DNA of 64,000 nt from Sanderia malayensis (taxonomy: Eukaryota > Cnidaria > Scyphozoa > Semaeostomeae > Pelagiidae), in the NCBI GenBank assembly GCA_013076295.1, contig RQOL01000444.1:1-64000 (forward strand). Direction: 5' to 3'. The notes below the pieces were generated by a model, which was not told where the DNA came from, made no database searches, and was given only the letters and a program-made list of their open reading frames with translations. This document shows positions 1-12,410 of the stretch, one piece after another (positions within the stretch are counted from its first letter, which is position 1; each line of letters starts with the position of its first letter). Position numbers and translations under genes: made by a program.

Positions 1-1869
1 AATTTGCAAGAAATGTATTTCAAAAACGCGTCTTTATAAATGAACTAGATGGCCTTTCGCATGTGTCATCGGCTCCCATATTTCAATACTTACTTACCCA
101 GTCAACAGTTATCTTCATTGACATCACATCACACAAATTATGCACTACCTAAAATTCAAGAATAATACATGTACTATAACGTAAGCAGCACAGAATCTTA
201 TCTCATTTTCCAATGCAGACAATGTATCTTAACTCTATCATCCGTTTTTCTTAAATGTGGCCTACTCTCAAGGGATTTTATAAAATACTATATTTCCTCA
301 AGCCTTATACGCTGCGAAAATGAATGAAAACCTTCACAGAAACGCTACAGATTTATTTTAAAGATGTAACTTCAATGATCACAATGATATAAAACGATGT
401 GGAAAACCTACTTACCTTCGCCAGTGCCCCAGTGAACGAGCAGAAAAGAAGAAAGGAAGGATGCAATGCAATGCCAGCATGTTCTTTGTTCAGTTCAGTT
501 CTCTTTTCATGGGCTGGGTTTGGGCTGGGTTGATTGTTAGCCAATCCAGCTCAATCAGAAAATTATGTCAAAACGAGGCTGCATAACAATAGAATATGTT
601 GTGTGATTTTGATTTATGCTATGTTTCGACAACGTAGCATTTTATCATGCCGATGGTTGTGCTCTCCGAATATTCGTTTCCCAAATTGTGGATTGCAACG
701 GAACTTGATGCTGAAATAAGAGAAAGTAAAGCTGAGAGAAACATTCATTTTGCCGCAGCTCAGGAGTAAGTAGTGTTTATTTTTAGTTTGACCCTATTCA
801 AGTTCCCATATAATTGCTTAGGCCAATTGTATTTCACTCATTGATAAATATAGTTTCTTGAGGCCAAAATTGACAACTCCGCTTATGTTTCATAGCTTTT
901 TATATTTAATTAATGTTTTCACAAAGAGTGTTTAATCCTGTAGCCACATGTTGCAGTCGCTTCTTTTCACTTTGTGGCTGCCTTCTTTGCCTTACCACCA
1001 GCCAAGCCCAATACTCCTATGAAACTCCTTTCTCCATGCAATTCCCATCCCATTGATGATGATTATGAAGTATTTTTGCATTCGTTATCCACGGTGTCCC
1101 GTGCTTATCCTTATGTTCTATATGATTGAAACTAATGTAAAACCAATCCCAGCCGTTGAAATCTTTTGCCGTGTTGCAAGAGTCACACTTAATTTTGGCT
1201 ATGAGGCCTTTTAATATATTCTTAATTCTACGTTACAATACAGTGAATAAAGTCCCAATTGTTATTCCAGTTAAACAAAGTCGCTAATTATGAAAGAGCA
1301 ATTTTTCAATAACAACATATTCAGCTCACAAGGGCTATTTTATCCAAATCTAATTCCTTATTAACCTTGATCGTATTATACCAACATTCTAAACAGAATA
1401 TAATTTGTCTCTTTCACTTTGTAGATCTACTGATGCATCATTATACAAATGCAAGTATTGGAGACTTCATACCTATTGATTTGTCAAAATCCAGTGCATT
1501 AGTATCACCTTATCATGGAAACAAAACCATACCTCTGTAAGTCAACATTAATTTAAATTCTGGATGCTCATCATAGATCATCCTTTACTGTTTGTATTAG
1601 GTTGACAACCTACCACAGCCAAGTGTCAATGCATGCACTCAACTAATAGCAGACTAACTGTTGTTCCCCCTAAAACAAAACAAACTTTGATCTTGCATCT
1701 TATTTACTGTACAATCAGTACGAGGCTTACCTGATGAAAACGATGATTTTCAAATGAAAACGAGGCTGATCACTAAAACTAATTTTCATGCATGTTAAAC
1801 ACTACAATCGTGACAATAGATAGACAGGGGAACCAGGGTGACCCAAACCACTGTGCGTGGGATGGGAAA
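1..1869 (+). repeat. Dispersed repeat S, copy 1 (left part cut by window edge)
   Basis: This stretch is repeated in the same orientation at 35198-37053, and in both places it runs straight into a GC-rich A module and a B core. Identity is uneven: the block around 950-1300 is almost unchanged between copies, while flanking parts carry many substitutions and small indels. A third, much more diverged copy lies at 31850-32250. I see no transposon termini. It could be a segmental duplication or the end of a large transposon. Confidence 0.85.
1017..1227 (-). other. Exon-like open frame inside repeat S (copy 1)
   Basis: A minus-strand open frame ends at a TAG at 1019-1017 and includes the peptide WDWFYISFNHIEHKDKHG. 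The same frame and stop are kept in the second copy of repeat S at 36185-36406. I recognise no family. Its position inside the best conserved block of repeat S is the only support for coding, and a start or upstream exon is not evident. It may be the last exon of a duplicated gene or a chance frame. Confidence 0.25.
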
Positions 1870-1974
1870 GGGCATGAGCGTTGCGAATGCAGCGCACGAA
1901 GTGCGCCAACCACATTAAACTTTTTTTGCTTGAGGGACTCCGGGAAGCGAGCGTAGCGAGCGCCCCGGCTAGTC
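1870..1974 (+). repeat. GC-rich hairpin module A (first of many)
   Basis: The module begins GGGCATGAGCG, carries a perfect 6-bp hairpin GCGCAC-GAA-GTGCGC, then a CTCCGGGAAGCGAGCG block, and ends GGCTAGTCTATATATA. The same module closes every composite unit in the window. A variant, A', has an AGATTAAGCTTTGT middle and ends GAACCCGGCTC; it sits between the microsatellite tracts. In many copies the stem is GCGCGC-GAA-GCGCGC, so both arms have changed together. Confidence 0.9.
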
Positions 1975-3189
1975 TATATATACTATTCTACGATCACACG
2001 TGACCCGCCGACTGTGAACAATGCCCATTGTCTTTTGAACAATCGACGTTCGACCAAACAATGGGATCAAAGGAATTTCGTTGTGATCAAAAGGCTTTTT
2101 TCCTGGGGTCAATAAGGGTGCAATGGGTACAGAAATGATCGCTGCATTGCGCTGATCACAGTAAAGCTTTCCGCTAATTTCTACTCCAAACGGTTCGGGA
2201 GTTATGGCCCATTTTGTGTTCCGACTTTCTAGAAAGTTCCGAGGACGAGTTAATGAGATGCAAAACGAGCAGGAGAAGCACGTGTTTTTTTCGTTGAACG
2301 GGCGGCAAGTTGCTCGGGTTTAAACGTAAATACCTGCCGGAAATCAATTGTAAAGACGTGTCAATTGTTGTCAAGACCTGTGGAGACAATTGGTGGACAA
2401 TTATTTCAAGGTATTTCCTTTATTCAATTGTTTTTGGCTTTAAATAGCACGAGTTTTGTTTTGTTTCACCTCACGTTTTTCTTTCGGCTCGAGGGCCTAA
2501 CCAAAACATGAAGACAATTTTGATTTTCTCGGGTCGTTCTTGGCCGATTTTCTCCATTTAAACTTTCGATAACTGTTTATTTACACAAGAACTAAAGTTA
2601 TATGGCTTTGTTTTTTTTGTTTTGTTGATTTTCCTCCGTTTTTGGACAGTTTTAGCCGAGTTTGGATTTTGCTGAAAACACGAAATTTTCAAGCAACACG
2701 CGTGTGTTTTGCATTTGGGAAAATTAATTTTTAACCTGCCAAAACTTTGTTTTTTTCACCCAAATACTTTCGATAAATGTTCGCCAAGCTATTAGCTTCA
2801 TGTTGATATTTTCGTGGGTGTGTAGGACAAAAATTGGCCACGTTAATTTAATTTGAAAGTTGGTGAATCGTGTTTTAAATGCTATTTTTTTCACGGGTTT
2901 GCTTTCAGGGCTATTTTTTATCAACAAAATAATGTTTTGGACTTAAAAATGTACAACTAAAATTGCGAAAAGCATTTCAAATGCATCCAATTACTTTCGA
3001 TACTTATTCGCCAAGGTATCAGCTTCATGTTGGTGTAATTTGAGTTCAAATGGACAAATTGACCAAGTTAGGGGAATTTTTGTGTTTCACACTTTCGGAA
3101 GCGGCTTCAGGGGGGCAGCGGGGGCGGTCGCATGGCAGGGGGGAAGATCCGACCTCCCACCTTTACTTTCTTTAGAAATGTTGCGTCGT
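1975..3189 (+). repeat. Composite unit 1, core B
   Basis: The core starts CTATTCTACGATCACACGTG, followed by several ACAATG/CATTGT motifs, then an AT-rich body and a terminal G-rich segment (GGGGGCAGCG) ending at TTTAGAAATGTTGCGTCG. Related cores occur at 4341, 6490, 9767, 12411, 16155, 19989 and 37161. Inside it, blocks containing CTTTCGATA recur every 200-230 bp, so the core is itself made of diverged subrepeats. No coding sequence is supported. Confidence 0.85.
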
Positions 3190-4340
3190 AGTATGTATTG
3201 TAGGGTATGTATTGTAGGGTATGTATTGTAGGGTATGTATTGTAGGGTATGTATTGTAGGGTATGTATTGTAGGGTATGTATTGAGATGTATTGTAGGAT
3301 ATGTAGTGTAGGGTATGTATTGTAGGGTGTGTATTGTAGGGTATGTATTGTGGGTATGTATTTTGTAGGTAGGATATTGTATTGTAGGGTATGTATTGTA
3401 GGGTATGTATTGTAGGGTATGTATTGTAGGGTATGTATGTAGGGTATGTATTGTAGGGTATGTATTGTAGGGTATGTATGGTAGGGTATGTATTGTAGGG
3501 TATGTATTCTAGGGTATGTATGGTAGGGTATGTATTGTAGGATATGTATTGTAGGGTATGTATTGTAGGGTGTGTATTGTAGGGTATGTATTGTAGGTAT
3601 GGTAGGGTATGATTGTAGGCTTTGTATTGGAATAGGTTATGTATTGTAGGTATGTATTGTAGGGTATGTATCGTAGGGTATGAGTAGTAGGAGGCATGTA
3701 TTGTCTAGGATGTATGTATGTATGTATGGGCATGAGCGAAAGCGAATGCAGCGCGCGAAGCGCGCCAACCATATTAAGCTTTGTTTGCTTGACGGGCTCC
3801 GGGGAGGGAGCGAAGCGACCGAACCCGGCTCATGTATGTATGTATGTATGTTATGTATGTATGTAGGTATGTATGTATGTATGTATGTATGTATGTATGT
3901 ATGTATGTATGTATGTATGTGTATGATGGATGAGCGAGCGAATGCAGCGGCGAAGCGCGCCAACCACACTAAACCTTTGTTGCTTGGGGGGCTCCGGGGA
4001 GGGAGGGAAGCGACCGAACCCGGCTCATGTATGTATGTATGTATGTATGTATGTATGTATGTATGGGCATGAGCGGGAGCGAATGCAGCGCGCGAAGCGC
4101 GCCAACCTCACTAAACCTTTGTTGCTTGGGGGGCCCGGGGAGGGAGAAGCGACGAGACCCGGCTCATGTATGTATGTATGTATGTATGTATGTATGTATG
4201 TATGTAGGTAGGTATGTATGGATGTATGTATGCATGGGCATGAGCGGGAGCGAATGCAGCGCGCGAACGCGCCAACCACATTAAACTTTGCTTGCTTCGG
4301 GGCTCCGGGAAGCGAGCGAAGCGAGTGCCCCCGGCTAGTC
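3190..4340 (+). repeat. Unit 1 tail: 14-bp minisatellite, (TATG)n, A' modules
   Basis: The 14-bp minisatellite occupies 3190-3709. A' modules at 3728-3832, 3926-4027 and 4065-4167 alternate with (TATG)n tracts, and an A module at 4236-4340 closes the unit. This unit has three A' modules where most have one, so A' plus (TATG)n has been locally amplified. The long open frames here in both strands are repeat artefacts. Confidence 0.9.
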
Positions 4341-5351
4341 TAATATATATAATCTACGTCGACACGTGACCCCAACCCGCCAAACAATGCTCCATTGTCT
4401 GTCGAACAATAGACGTTCGACCAAACAATGGATCAAAGGAATTTCGTTGTGAACACAAAGGCTTTTTGTGGGGTGCGAATAAGGGTTCAAATTTGTATCA
4501 AAATGATCGCTGCATTGTGCTGATCACAGTAAAGTATGTGGCTAATTTCTACTCCAAACGGTTCGGGAGTTATGGCCCATTTTGTGTTCCGACTTTCTAG
4601 AAAGTTCCGAGGACCGAGTTAATGAGATGCAAAACGAGCAAGGAGAAGCACGTTGTTTTTTTAGTTGAACGGGCGGCAAGTTGCTCGGGTTTAAACGTGA
4701 ATACCTGCCGGAAATCAATTGTAAAGACGTGTCAATTGTTGTCAAGACCTGTGGAGACAATGTGTGGACAATTATTTCAAGGTATTTCCTTTATTCAATT
4801 GTTTTTTGCTTTAAATAGCACGAGTTTTGTTTTGTTTAACCTCACGTTTTTCTTTCGGCTCGAGGGCCTAACCAAAACACGAAGACAATTGTGATTTTCT
4901 CGGGTCGTTCTGGGCCGATTTTCTCCATTTTAAACTTTCGATAACTGTTTATTTACACAAGAACTAAAGTTATATGGCTTTGTTTTTTTTGTTTTGTTAT
5001 TTTTCTCTGTTTTTGGACAGTTTTGGCCCAGTTTGGATTTTGCTGGAAAACACGAAATTTTCAAGCAACACGCGTGTGTTTTGCATTCGCGAAAAATAAA
5101 TTTTAACCTGCCACAACTTTGTTTTTTTCACCCAAATACTTTCGATAAATGTTCGCCAAGCTATTAGCTTCATGTTGATATTTTCGTGGGGTGTGTAGGA
5201 CAAAAATTGGCCACGCTAATTGAATTTGAGAGTTGGTGAATCGTTTTAAATTGCTATTTTTTGCACGGGTTTGATTTCAGGGCTATTTTTGATGAAGAAA
5301 ATCATGCCTTGGACTCCAAAATACCCAACTAAATTTGGGAAAAGCCTACTA
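4341..5351 (+). repeat. Composite unit 2, core B (3' truncated)
   Basis: This core matches unit 1 from its head to about 5340, then passes directly into the minisatellite. It lacks the last third of a full core, including the G-rich GGGGGCAGCG segment. The junction has a short irregular sequence (CCTACTATAGGTATTCATC), which suggests a deletion or unequal exchange into the minisatellite. Confidence 0.85.
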
Positions 5352-6489
5352 TAGGTATTCATCTGTAGGTATGTATTTTAGGGTATGTATTGTAGGGTAT
5401 GTATTGTAGGGTTTGTATTGTAGGGTATGTATCGTAAGGTATGTATTGTAGGGTATGTATGTAGGTTATGTATTGTAGGGTATGTATTGTAGGGTATTTA
5501 TTGTAGGGTATGTATTGTAAGGTATGTATTGTAGGGTATGTATTGTAAGGTATGTATTGTAAGGTATGTATCGTAGGGTATTCATTGTAGGGTATGTATT
5601 GTAGGGTATGTATTGTAGGGTATGTATTGTAGGGTATGTATTGTAGGGTATGTATATAGGTATGTATTGTAGGGTATGTTATGTAGGGTATGTATTGTAG
5701 GGTATGTATTGTAGGGTATGTATTTTAGGGTATGTATTGTAGGGTATGTATTGTAGGGTTTGTATTGTAGGGTATGTATCGTAAGGTATGTATTGTAGGG
5801 TATTTATGTAGGGTATGTATTGTAGGGTATGTATCGAAAGGTAGTATTAGGGTATGTATGTAGGTATGTATTGTAGAGTATGTATTGTAGGGTATTATTG
5901 TAGGGTATGTATTGTAAGGTATGTATTGTAGGGTTGTATTGTAAGGTATGTATGGTAAGGTATGTATCGTAGGGTATTCTATTGTAGGGTATGCATTGTA
6001 GGGTATGTATTGTAGGGTATGTATTGTAGGGTATGTATATAGGGTATGTATTGTAGGGTATTATGTAGGGTATGTATTGTAGGGTATATATTGTAGGTAT
6101 GTATTGTAGGTATGTATGGTAGGGTATTTATTGTAGGGTATGTATGTATTTATCGGCATGAGCGGCAGCCAATGCAGCGCGCGAAGCGCGCCAACCAGAT
6201 TAAGCTTTGTCTACTTGACGGGCTCCAGGGAGGAGCGAAGCGACCGAACCCGGCCATGGATGTATGTTTGTATGTATGTATGTATGTATGTATGTATGTA
6301 GGGTATGTATGTATGTATGTATGTATGTATGTATGTATGTATGTATGTATGTATGTATGTAGTATGTATGTATGTATGTAAGGGCATGGGCGGGAGCGAA
6401 TGCAGCGCGCGAAGCGCGCCAACCACATTAAACTTTTGTTGCTTGGGGGCTCCGGGGAGGGAGCGTAGCGACCGGGCCCCTGGCTAGTC
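5352..6489 (+). repeat. Unit 2 tail: minisatellite, A', (TATG)n, A
   Basis: Minisatellite 5352-6136, A' module 6155-6258, (TATG)n 6258-6381, A module 6382-6489. The minisatellite carries many one-base variants such as GTAAGG and TATTTATTG, plus occasional 13- or 15-bp monomers. Confidence 0.9.
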
Positions 6490-7505
6490 TATATATAATA
6501 AAATGTGATCACACGTGACCCGCCGACTCTGAACAATGAGCTATTGTTTGCTGAACAATGACCATTGTCTTTTGAACAATCGACGTTACCAAACAATGGG
6601 ATCAAAGGGACTTCGTTGTAATCAAAAAGGCTTTTTTCCTGGGGTCAATAAGGGTGCAAATTGGTATCAAAATGATCGCTGCATTGTGCTGATGACAGTA
6701 AAGTATGTGGCTAATTTCTACTCCAAGCGGTTCGGGAGTTATGGCCCATTTTGTGTTCCGACTTTCTAGAAAGTTCCGAGGACCGAGTTAATGAGATGCA
6801 AAACGAGCAGGGAGAAGCACGTGTTTTTTTAGTTGAACGGGCGGCAAGTTGCTCAGATTTAAACGTGAATACGTGCCGGAAATCAATTGTAAAGACATGT
6901 CAATTGTTCTCAGGACCTGTGGAGACAAAGTGTGGACAATTATTTCAAGGTATTTCTTTTATTTCATTGTTTTTGGCTGAAAATAGCACGAGTTTTGTTT
7001 TGTTTAACCTCACGTTTTTCTTTCGGCTCGAGGCCTAACCAAAACAGGAAGACAATTTTGATTTTCTCGGGTCGTTCTAGGCCGATTTTCTCCATTTAAA
7101 CTTTCGATAACTGTTTATTTACACAAGAACTAAAGTTATCTGGCTTTGTTTTTTTTGTTTTGTTGATTTTCCTCTGTTTTGGACAGTTTTAGCCGAGTTT
7201 GGGTTTTGCTGGAAAACACGAAATTTTCAAGCAACACGCGTGTGTTTTGCATTTGCAAAAATTAATTTTTAACCTGCCAAAACTTTGTTTTTTTCACCCA
7301 AATACTTTCGATATATGTTCGCCAAGCTATTAGCTTCATTTTGATATTTTCATGGGTTCTGTAGGACGAAAATTCGCCACGTTAATTTAATTTGAAAGTT
7401 TTAGTGTTTTTAAAGTACCTTTGACGAAATCATTTTTACACTTTCAAAAGAAACGGCTTTTAGGGGGGCGGCAGGGTGGCGCTGGGTGGTCGCTTGCCAG
7501 GGAGA
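6490..7505 (+). repeat. Composite unit 3, core B (internal deletion)
   Basis: The core matches units 1 and 2 from its head to about 7400. It then jumps to a diverged G-rich end (GGGGGGCGGCAGG near 7455) just before the minisatellite. About 450 bp of the full core seen in units 4-7 is missing. Confidence 0.85.
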
Positions 7506-9612
7506 AGTATGGTAGGTATGTATTGTAGGGTATGTATTGTAGGGTAAGTATTGTAGGGTATGTATTGTAGGGTATGTATTTTAGGGTATGTATGGTTGGG
7601 TATTTATGGTAGGGTATGTATTGTAGGAAATTTATTGTAGGATATGTATTGTAAGGTATGTATTGTAGGGTATGTATTGTAGGGTATGTATTGTAGGGAA
7701 TGTATTGTAGGGTAGTGTAGGGTATGTATTGTAAGGTATTTATTGTAGGGTATATTGTAAGGGTATGTATTGTAGGGTATGTATTGTAGGGTATGTATTG
7801 TAGGGTATGTGAAGTAGGGTATGTTATGTAGGAGTATTGTAGGGTTTGTAGGGTATGTATTGTAGGGTATGTTATGTAGGGTATGTATTGTAGGGTATGT
7901 ATTGTAGGGTATGTATAGTAGGGTATGTATTGTAGGGTATGTATTGTAGGGTATGTATTTTAGGGTATGTATTGTAGGGTATGTATCGTAGGGTATGTAT
8001 TGTAGGGTATGTATTGTAGGGTTTGTATTGTAGGGTATGTATTGTAGGGTATGTATTGTAGGGTATGTATTGTAGGGTATGTATTTTAGGGTTTGTATTT
8101 AGGGTATGTATTGTAGGGTATGTATTTTAGGGTATGTATTTTAGAGTATGTATTGTAGGGGATGTATTGTAGGGTATGTATTGTAGGGTATGTATTGTAG
8201 GGTATGTTATGTAGGGTATGTATTGTAGGGTATGTATTGTAGGGTATCTATTGTAGGGTATGTATTGTAAGGTATGTATTTTAGGGTATGTATGGTTGGG
8301 TATTTATGGTAGGGTATGTATTGTAGGAAATTTATTGTAGGATATGTATTGTAAGGTATGTATTGTAGGGTATGTATTGTAGGGTATGTATTGTAGGGTA
8401 TGTATTGTAGGGTATGTATTGTAGGGTATGTATTGTAGGGTATGTATTGTAGGGTATGTATTGTAGGGTATGTATTGTAGGGTATGTATTGTAGGGTATT
8501 TATTGTAGGGTATGTATTGTAGGGTATGTATTGTAGGGTATGTATTGTAGGGTATGTATTGTAGGGTATGTATTGTAAGGTATGTATTCTAGGGTATGTA
8601 TTCTAGGGTATGTATTGTAGGGTATGTATTGTAGGGTATGTATTGTAGGGTATGTATTGTAGGGTATGTATTGTAGGGTATGTACGTAGGTTATGTATTA
8701 TAGGGTATGTATTGTAGGGTATGTATTGTAGGGTATGTATTGTAGGGTATGTTATGTAGGGTATGTGTTGTAGGGTATGTATTGTAGGGTATTTGTAGGG
8801 TATATTTATTGTAGGGTATGTATTGTAGGGTATGTATTGTAGGGTATGTATTGTAGGGTATGTTATGTAGGGTATGTATTGTAGGTTATGTATTGTAAGG
8901 TATGTATTGTAGGGTATGTATTCTAGGGTATGTATTGTAGGGTATGTATTGTAGGGTATGTATTGTAGGGTATGTATTGTAGGGTATGTATTGTAGGGTA
9001 TGTATTGTAGGGTATGTACGTAGGTTATTTATTATAGGGTATGTATTGTAGGGTATGTATTGTAGGGTATGTATTGTAAGGTATGTATTGTAGGGTATGT
9101 ATGTAGGGTATGTATTGTAGGGTATGTATTGTAGGGTATGTATTGTAGGGTATGTTATGTAGGGTATGTGTTGTAGGGTATGTATTGTAGGGTATGTAGT
9201 GTAGGTTATGTATTGTAAGGTATGTATTGTAGGGTATGTATTGTAGGGTATGTATCGTAGGGTATGTATTGCAAGGTATGTATCGTAGGGTATGTATTTT
9301 AGGGTATGTATTGTAGGGTATGTATTGTAGGGTATGTATTGTAGGGTATGTATTGTAGGGTATGTTATGTAGGGTATGTATTGTAGGGTAGTATTGTTAG
9401 GGTATGTATGTATGTATGTATGTATGTATGGGCATGAGCAGCAGCGAATGCAGCGCGCGAAGCACGCCAACCAGATTCAGCTTTGTTTACTTGACGGGCT
9501 CCGGGGAGGGAGCGAAGCGACCGAACCCGCTCATGTATGTATGTATGTATGTATGTATGTATGTATGTATGTATGTATGTATGTATGTATGTATGTATGT
9601 AGGGTATGTATG

Positions 9613-9646
<34 letters not shown>

Positions 9647-9766
9647 TGTATGTATGTATGGGCATGAGCGGAGCGAATGCAGCGCGCGAAGCGCGCCAAC
9701 CACATTAAGCTTTTTGAGCTTGATGGACTCCGGGGAGGAGCGTAGCGACCGGGCCCCGGCTAGTCT
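7506..9766 (+). repeat. Unit 3 tail: long minisatellite, A', (TATG)n, A
   Basis: The minisatellite runs from 7506 to 9402, about 1.9 kb. A' lies at 9430-9533, (TATG)n at 9533-9659 and A at 9660-9766. Blocks of several variant monomers recur inside the minisatellite; for example the run around 7580-7700 is repeated near 8280-8400. That indicates higher-order amplification of multi-monomer blocks. Confidence 0.9.
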
Positions 9767-11198
9767 ATATATACTATTCTACGATCACACGTGACCCGCC
9801 GACTGTGAACAATGCCCATTGTCTTTTGAACAATCGACGTTCGACCAAACAATGGGATCAAAGGAATTCGTTGTGATCAAAAGGCTTTTTTCCTGGGGTC
9901 AATAAGGGTGCAAATTGGTATAAAATGATCGCGCATTGCGCTGATCACAGTAAAGCTTTCCGCTAATTTCTACTCCAAACGTTCGGGGTTATGGCCCATT
10001 TTGGTTCCGACTTTCTAGAAAGTTCGAGGACGGAGTTAATGAGATGCAAAACGAGCAAGGAGAACACGGTGTTTTTTCGTTGAAGGGCGGCAAGTTGCTC
10101 GGATTTAACGGAATACGTGCCGGAAATCAATTGTAAAGACGTGTCAATTGTTGTCAGACCTGTGGAGACAATGGTGACAATTATTTCAAGGTATTTCCTT
10201 TATTCAATTGTTTTTGGCTTTAAATAGCACGAGTTTTTTTGTTTCACCTCACGTTTTCTTTCGGCTCGAGGGCTAACCAAAACACGAAGACAATTTTGAT
10301 TTCTGGGTCGTTCTGGCCGATTTTCTCATTTAAACTTTCGATAACTGTTTATTTACACGAGAACTAAAGTTATATGGCTTTGTTTTTTTTGTTTTGTTGA
10401 TTTTCCTCTGTTTTGGACAGTTTTAGCCGAGATTGGGTTTTGCTGGAAAACACGAAATTTTCACGCAACACGCGTGTGTTTGCATTTGCGAAAATTAAAT
10501 TTAACCTGCCAAAACTTTGTTTTTTTCACCCAAATACTTTCGATTAATGTTCGCCAAGCTATTAGCTTCATTTTGATATTTTCGTGGGTTCTGTAGGACA
10601 AAAATTGGCCACGTTAATTCAATTTGAAAGTGGTGAATCGTGTTTAAATGCTATTTTTTTCACGGGTTTGATTTCACGGCTATTTTTGATGAAGAAAATC
10701 ATGTCTTGGACTTCAAAAATGTACAACTAAAATTGCGAAAAGCTTTTCATATGCACCCAAATATTTTCGATATTTATTTGCCAAGGTATTGCTTCATGCT
10801 GGTGTAATTTGAGTTCAAATGGACAAATTTTGACCAAGTTAGGGGAATTTTTGTGTTTTTAAAGTTGGCTGATGAATAAATTTTTTCACGGCTTTGTTGT
10901 TGGGCTCCACTAAATACTCCCTTAAATTTCAAAACAACACTGTTAAGAAAAGTGAATATTTTTATCGGATTCGCTGTTTCCTTAGCTACAGTTTGATATA
11001 TTTTTTTATTACAGATTGAGTTTAAATTTTCCAGGATTGATTAAATTTTTGAAGGCAACTTTTTTCTTCAAACTTCACACTGAAGCTATCAACTTTCGGA
11101 AGCGGCTTTCAGGGGGGCAGCGTGGGCGCCGGGCGGTCGCGTGGCAGGGGGGAAGATTCGACCTCCCACCTTTACTTTCTTTAGAAATGTGGCGTCGT
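9767..11198 (+). repeat. Composite unit 4, full-length core B
   Basis: A complete core of about 1.43 kb, with all four CTTTCGATA-type subrepeats (near 10337, 10538 and 10766, with a diverged one near 10966) and the terminal segment ending GTGGCGTCGTGTG. It carries more single-base deletions than units 5-7, mostly in homopolymers, which may reflect sequencing quality or age. Confidence 0.88.
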
Positions 11199-12410
11199 GT
11201 GTATTGTAGGGTATGCATTGTAGGGTATGTATTGTAGGGTATGTATTGTAGGGTATGTATTGTAAGGTATGTATTGTAGGGTATGTATTGTAGGGTATGT
11301 ATTGTAGGGTATGTATTGTAAGGTATGTATTATAGGGTATGTATTGTAGGGTATGTGTTGTAGGGTATGTATTGTAGGGTATGTATTGTAGGGTTTGTAT
11401 TGTAGGGTATGTATTGTATGGTATGTATTGTAGGGTATGTATTGTAAGGTATGTATTGTAGGGTATGTATAGTAGGGTATGTTATGTAGGGTATGTATTG
11501 TAGGGTATGTATTGTAGGGTATGTATTGTAGGGTATGTATTGTAGGGTATGTTATGTAGGGTATGTATTGTAGGGTATGTATTGTAGGGTATGTATGGTA
11601 GGGTATGTATTGTAGGTTATGTAGTGTAGGGTATGTATTGTAGGGTATGTATTGTATGGTATGTATTGTAGGGTATGTATTGTAGGTATGTATTGTAGGG
11701 TATGTATTGTAGGGTATGTATTGTAGGGTATGTATTGTAGGGTTTGTATCATAGGGTATGTATTGTAAGGGTATGTATTGTAGGATATGTATTGTAGGGT
11801 ATGTATTGTAGGGTATGTATTGTAGGGTATGTATTGTAGGGTATGTATGTAGGGTATGTATTGTAGGGTATGTATGTATGTATGTATGTATGTATGTATG
11901 GGCATGAGCGGCAGCGAATGCAGCGCGCGAAGCGCGCCAACCAGATTAAGCTTTGTCTATTTGACTGGCTCCGGGGAGGGAGCGAAGCGACCGAACCCGG
12001 CCCATGTTTGTATGTATGTATGTATGTATGTATGTATGTATGTATGTATGTATGTATGTATGTATGTATGTATGTATGTATGTATGTATGTAGGTAGGTA
12101 TGTATGTATGTATGTATGTATGTATGTATGTATGTATGGGCATGAGCATAAGCGAATGCAGCGCACGAGTGCGCAACACAGGCGAGCGTAGCGAGCTAAC
12201 CCATTGTATGTAGAGTTGAAAAGGCATGAGCGTAGCGAATGCAGCGCACGAGTGCGCAACCACAGGGAGCGCAGCGAGCTAACCATTGTCGTGGGGTTGA
12301 AAGGGGCATGAGCGGGAGCGAATGCAGCGCGCGAAGCGCGCCAACCACATTAAACTTTTGTGCTTGGGGGCTCCGGGGAGGGAGCGTAGCGACCGGGCCC
12401 CGGCTAGTCT
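11199..12410 (+). repeat. Unit 4 tail: minisatellite, A', (TATG)n, tandem GC modules, A
   Basis: Minisatellite 11199-11868, A' 11900-12003, (TATG)n 12004-12137, two partial GC modules 12138-12300, then A at 12304-12410. The partial modules carry the GAGCTAACCCATTG element that also builds the arrays at 15739 and 56014. Confidence 0.9.

Noticed and set aside
1975..3189. Coding potential in core B (recurring 60-90-codon frames)
   Set aside because: Frames differ in start, stop and phase between units because of indels; no frame is preserved across all cores.
3832..4235. Repeated MYVC or TYIH frames in the (TATG)n tracts
   Set aside because: A tetranucleotide repeat is open on both strands. 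These are microsatellite translations.
7506..9402. Telomere-like identity of the TAGGG-containing minisatellite
   Set aside because: The monomer is 14 bp with only one TAGGG, not tandem TTAGGG or a known variant, and it is always internal to composite units.
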